From NCBI GenBank assembly GCA_017828935.1, contig JAGAUG010000065.1, positions 1 through 6,649 of the forward strand: a stretch of 6,649 nucleotides of DNA, read 5' to 3'. The translations under genes and the position numbers were made by a program. The notes below the pieces were generated by a model that saw nothing but the letters and a program-made list of their open reading frames with translations, made no database searches and had not been told where the DNA came from. The stretch is from Oscillospiraceae bacterium. Lineage in GTDB: Bacteria > Bacillota > Clostridia > Oscillospirales > Ruminococcaceae. Of this stretch, positions 6,077-6,649 are shown piece after piece (position 1 is the stretch's first letter; each line of letters begins with the position of its first letter).

Positions 6077-6559
6077 GTTGTCTGTATTTTTCAATTTTTG
6101 ATACGAAAATATCTGTAAATCCATTGCTATATGGATACTCGAATGTATTTAATATTCCTGTTTGCCAATTTATTAGTGTGTTGCTGCACTTATTATATTC
6201 TGATATTCCACTATCTTGTGCTGCATATATCAAATTGCTCATCATTTTTTTTGCTGATTGTTTGTCTTTGCAATTTAGTAATTTATAAAACTCTTCTTTC
6301 AAATTATACGCTGTTCTTAACTCCATCGCTTTTGGCGATAGACAAGAATTATGTTTTGATCAAAAGCAGGTAAATCTTTTATTTTTCTAGGTCTATAATT
6401 ATGAACATACTTTGTTTTTTGACCACAATTAGGACAAGTATGTTCTTTAATAGGCATTTCTAAATACACATATGTAGTCCCATCAATTTTTTCGATGGAG
6501 TAGACGAGTGTTATAGCTTGTAACTTATAAACTAGCGGTTTTTGAGATAAAATCTTAAG
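6054..6559 (-). pseudogene. ISL3-family transposase remnant, two internal deletions
   Basis: Reading the - strand from 6559, one frame gives the N-terminal zinc-ribbon region (YVYLEMPIKEHTCPNCG, then KTKYVHNYRPRKIKDLPAF and NIILVYRQKR) and stops at 6317-6319. From about 6341 a different frame gives the C-terminal region (LSPKAMELRTAYNLKEEFYK and later YPYSNGFT). Intact ISL3 transposases have about 400-440 residues. Here only about 55 N-terminal and 75 C-terminal residues can be recognised. The helix-turn-helix and most of the DDE core between them are missing. The family normally reads NGFTEG-N after this point, where E is a catalytic residue. Instead the frame leaves the family sequence after NGFT (about 6113) and ends in an unrelated tail at 6054. 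Only the first CxxC pair of the zinc ribbon survives. No convincing start codon or ribosome site is seen near 6559. The product cannot be active. Confidence 0.85.
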
Positions 6560-6649
6560 CTAAAATATAAAAATATTTGTTATATAATATAACAAATATT
6601 TAGTCAAAGAAGCTTGGGGTTAAAAAATAAAATTAAGTTATAATAATAA
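6560..6649. other. Noncoding AT-rich end of the window
   Basis: No reading frame of note is present. The stretch contains the perfect palindrome at 6571-6601, a short GC-richer patch (GCTTGGGG, 6612-6619) and a TATAAT at 6639-6644. The TATAAT lacks a usable -35 at normal spacing, so I do not call a promoter. The rimM-trmD-rplS genes expected after khpA would have to lie beyond the window, if present. Confidence 0.6.
6571..6601. repeat. Perfect 31-nt palindrome, terminator-like on the - strand
   Basis: The arms 6571-6585 (AAATATTTGTTATAT) and 6587-6601 are exact reverse complements around one base. Read on the - strand the hairpin runs into TTTTTATATTTT, so it could end a - strand transcript entering from the right. 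On the + strand no T tract beyond the arm follows. It lies just outside the recognisable transposase remnant. Confidence 0.6.

Larger units (their letters stand above)
5996..6559 (-). mobile_element. Decayed ISL3-family insertion sequence
   Basis: The left boundary is the terminal-repeat-like sequence at 5996-6020. The interior is a broken transposase read on the - strand whose two parts match the N-terminal zinc-ribbon and C-terminal regions of ISL3 transposases. I could not find a matching right-hand repeat before the window end, so the right boundary is set by the end of the recognisable reading frame and is approximate. The 8 bp left of the element are AATATTTT. ISL3 elements duplicate 8 bp, but similar words are everywhere in this AT-rich DNA, so no duplication can be claimed. 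CpG is scarce here (8 in about 565 bases) compared with the resident genes, consistent with a foreign origin. Confidence 0.8.

Noticed and set aside
6054..6326. The 90-codon - strand frame as an intact small gene
   Set aside because: Its first 71 residues match the C-terminal region of ISL3 transposases, and the tail after NGFT is out of family. It is a fragment of a pseudogene, not a gene.
6061..6373. Two + strand frames of 75-80 codons with hydrophobic, Cys-rich products
   Set aside because: They are antisense to the recognisable transposase remnant. Their hydrophobic character comes from reversing Lys/Glu/Asn-rich codons.
6614..6644. Promoter near the right edge (TTGGGG, TATAAT)
   Set aside because: The spacing is 19 bp and the -35 is poor. 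TATAAT alone is common in such AT-rich DNA.

Overview
The window is very AT-rich (roughly 30% G+C by eye), and every intact gene reads on the + strand. It carries the spore-coat morphogenetic ATPase gene spoIVA, a sipL-type SPOCS/LysM gene, and the ylxM-ffh-rpsP-khpA housekeeping cluster. Together these point to an endospore-forming member of the Clostridia (Bacillota). SipL-type partners of SpoIVA are a clostridial feature. I cannot name the genus.

Layout. (1) 1-102 is the C-terminal end of a membrane- or wall-anchored surface protein, closed by a strong terminator at 109-161. (2) 289-3370 is a two-gene sporulation unit: sipL (SPOCS/DUF3794 domains plus a C-terminal LysM), then 37 nt later spoIVA, closed by a terminator at 3465-3523. 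(3) 3371-3693 is a 323-nt spacer holding that terminator, a weak mother-cell-sigma-like box, a near-consensus sigma-A promoter and a dyad at the predicted transcription start. (4) 3694-5969 is ylxM, ffh, rpsP and khpA, with gaps of 37, 37 and 48 nt, clearly one operon for signal-recognition-particle targeting, ribosomal protein S16 and a KH-domain RNA-binding protein. (5) 5996 to about 6559 is a decayed ISL3-family insertion sequence on the - strand. One terminal inverted repeat survives, but the transposase has lost its catalytic core and frame. The element also carries a + strand terminator just downstream of khpA. (6) 6560-6649 is noncoding and holds a perfect 31-nt palindrome.

How the genes work together. 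SpoIVA polymerises on the forespore surface using ATP, and SipL is the LysM-containing partner that binds it, so their pairing here links the two halves of the coat basement layer in one transcription unit. YlxM is the usual neighbour and suspected modulator of the SRP protein Ffh. In most Firmicutes khpA is followed by rimM-trmD-rplS. Here the IS remnant occupies that junction, and its terminator would cut read-through.

I found no clear evidence of a wholly new system. The observations most worth following are the sipL-spoIVA linkage, the dyad over the ylxM start site, the broken operon with its doubly deleted transposase, and a marked CpG-favouring codon context in the resident genes that the IS remnant lacks.
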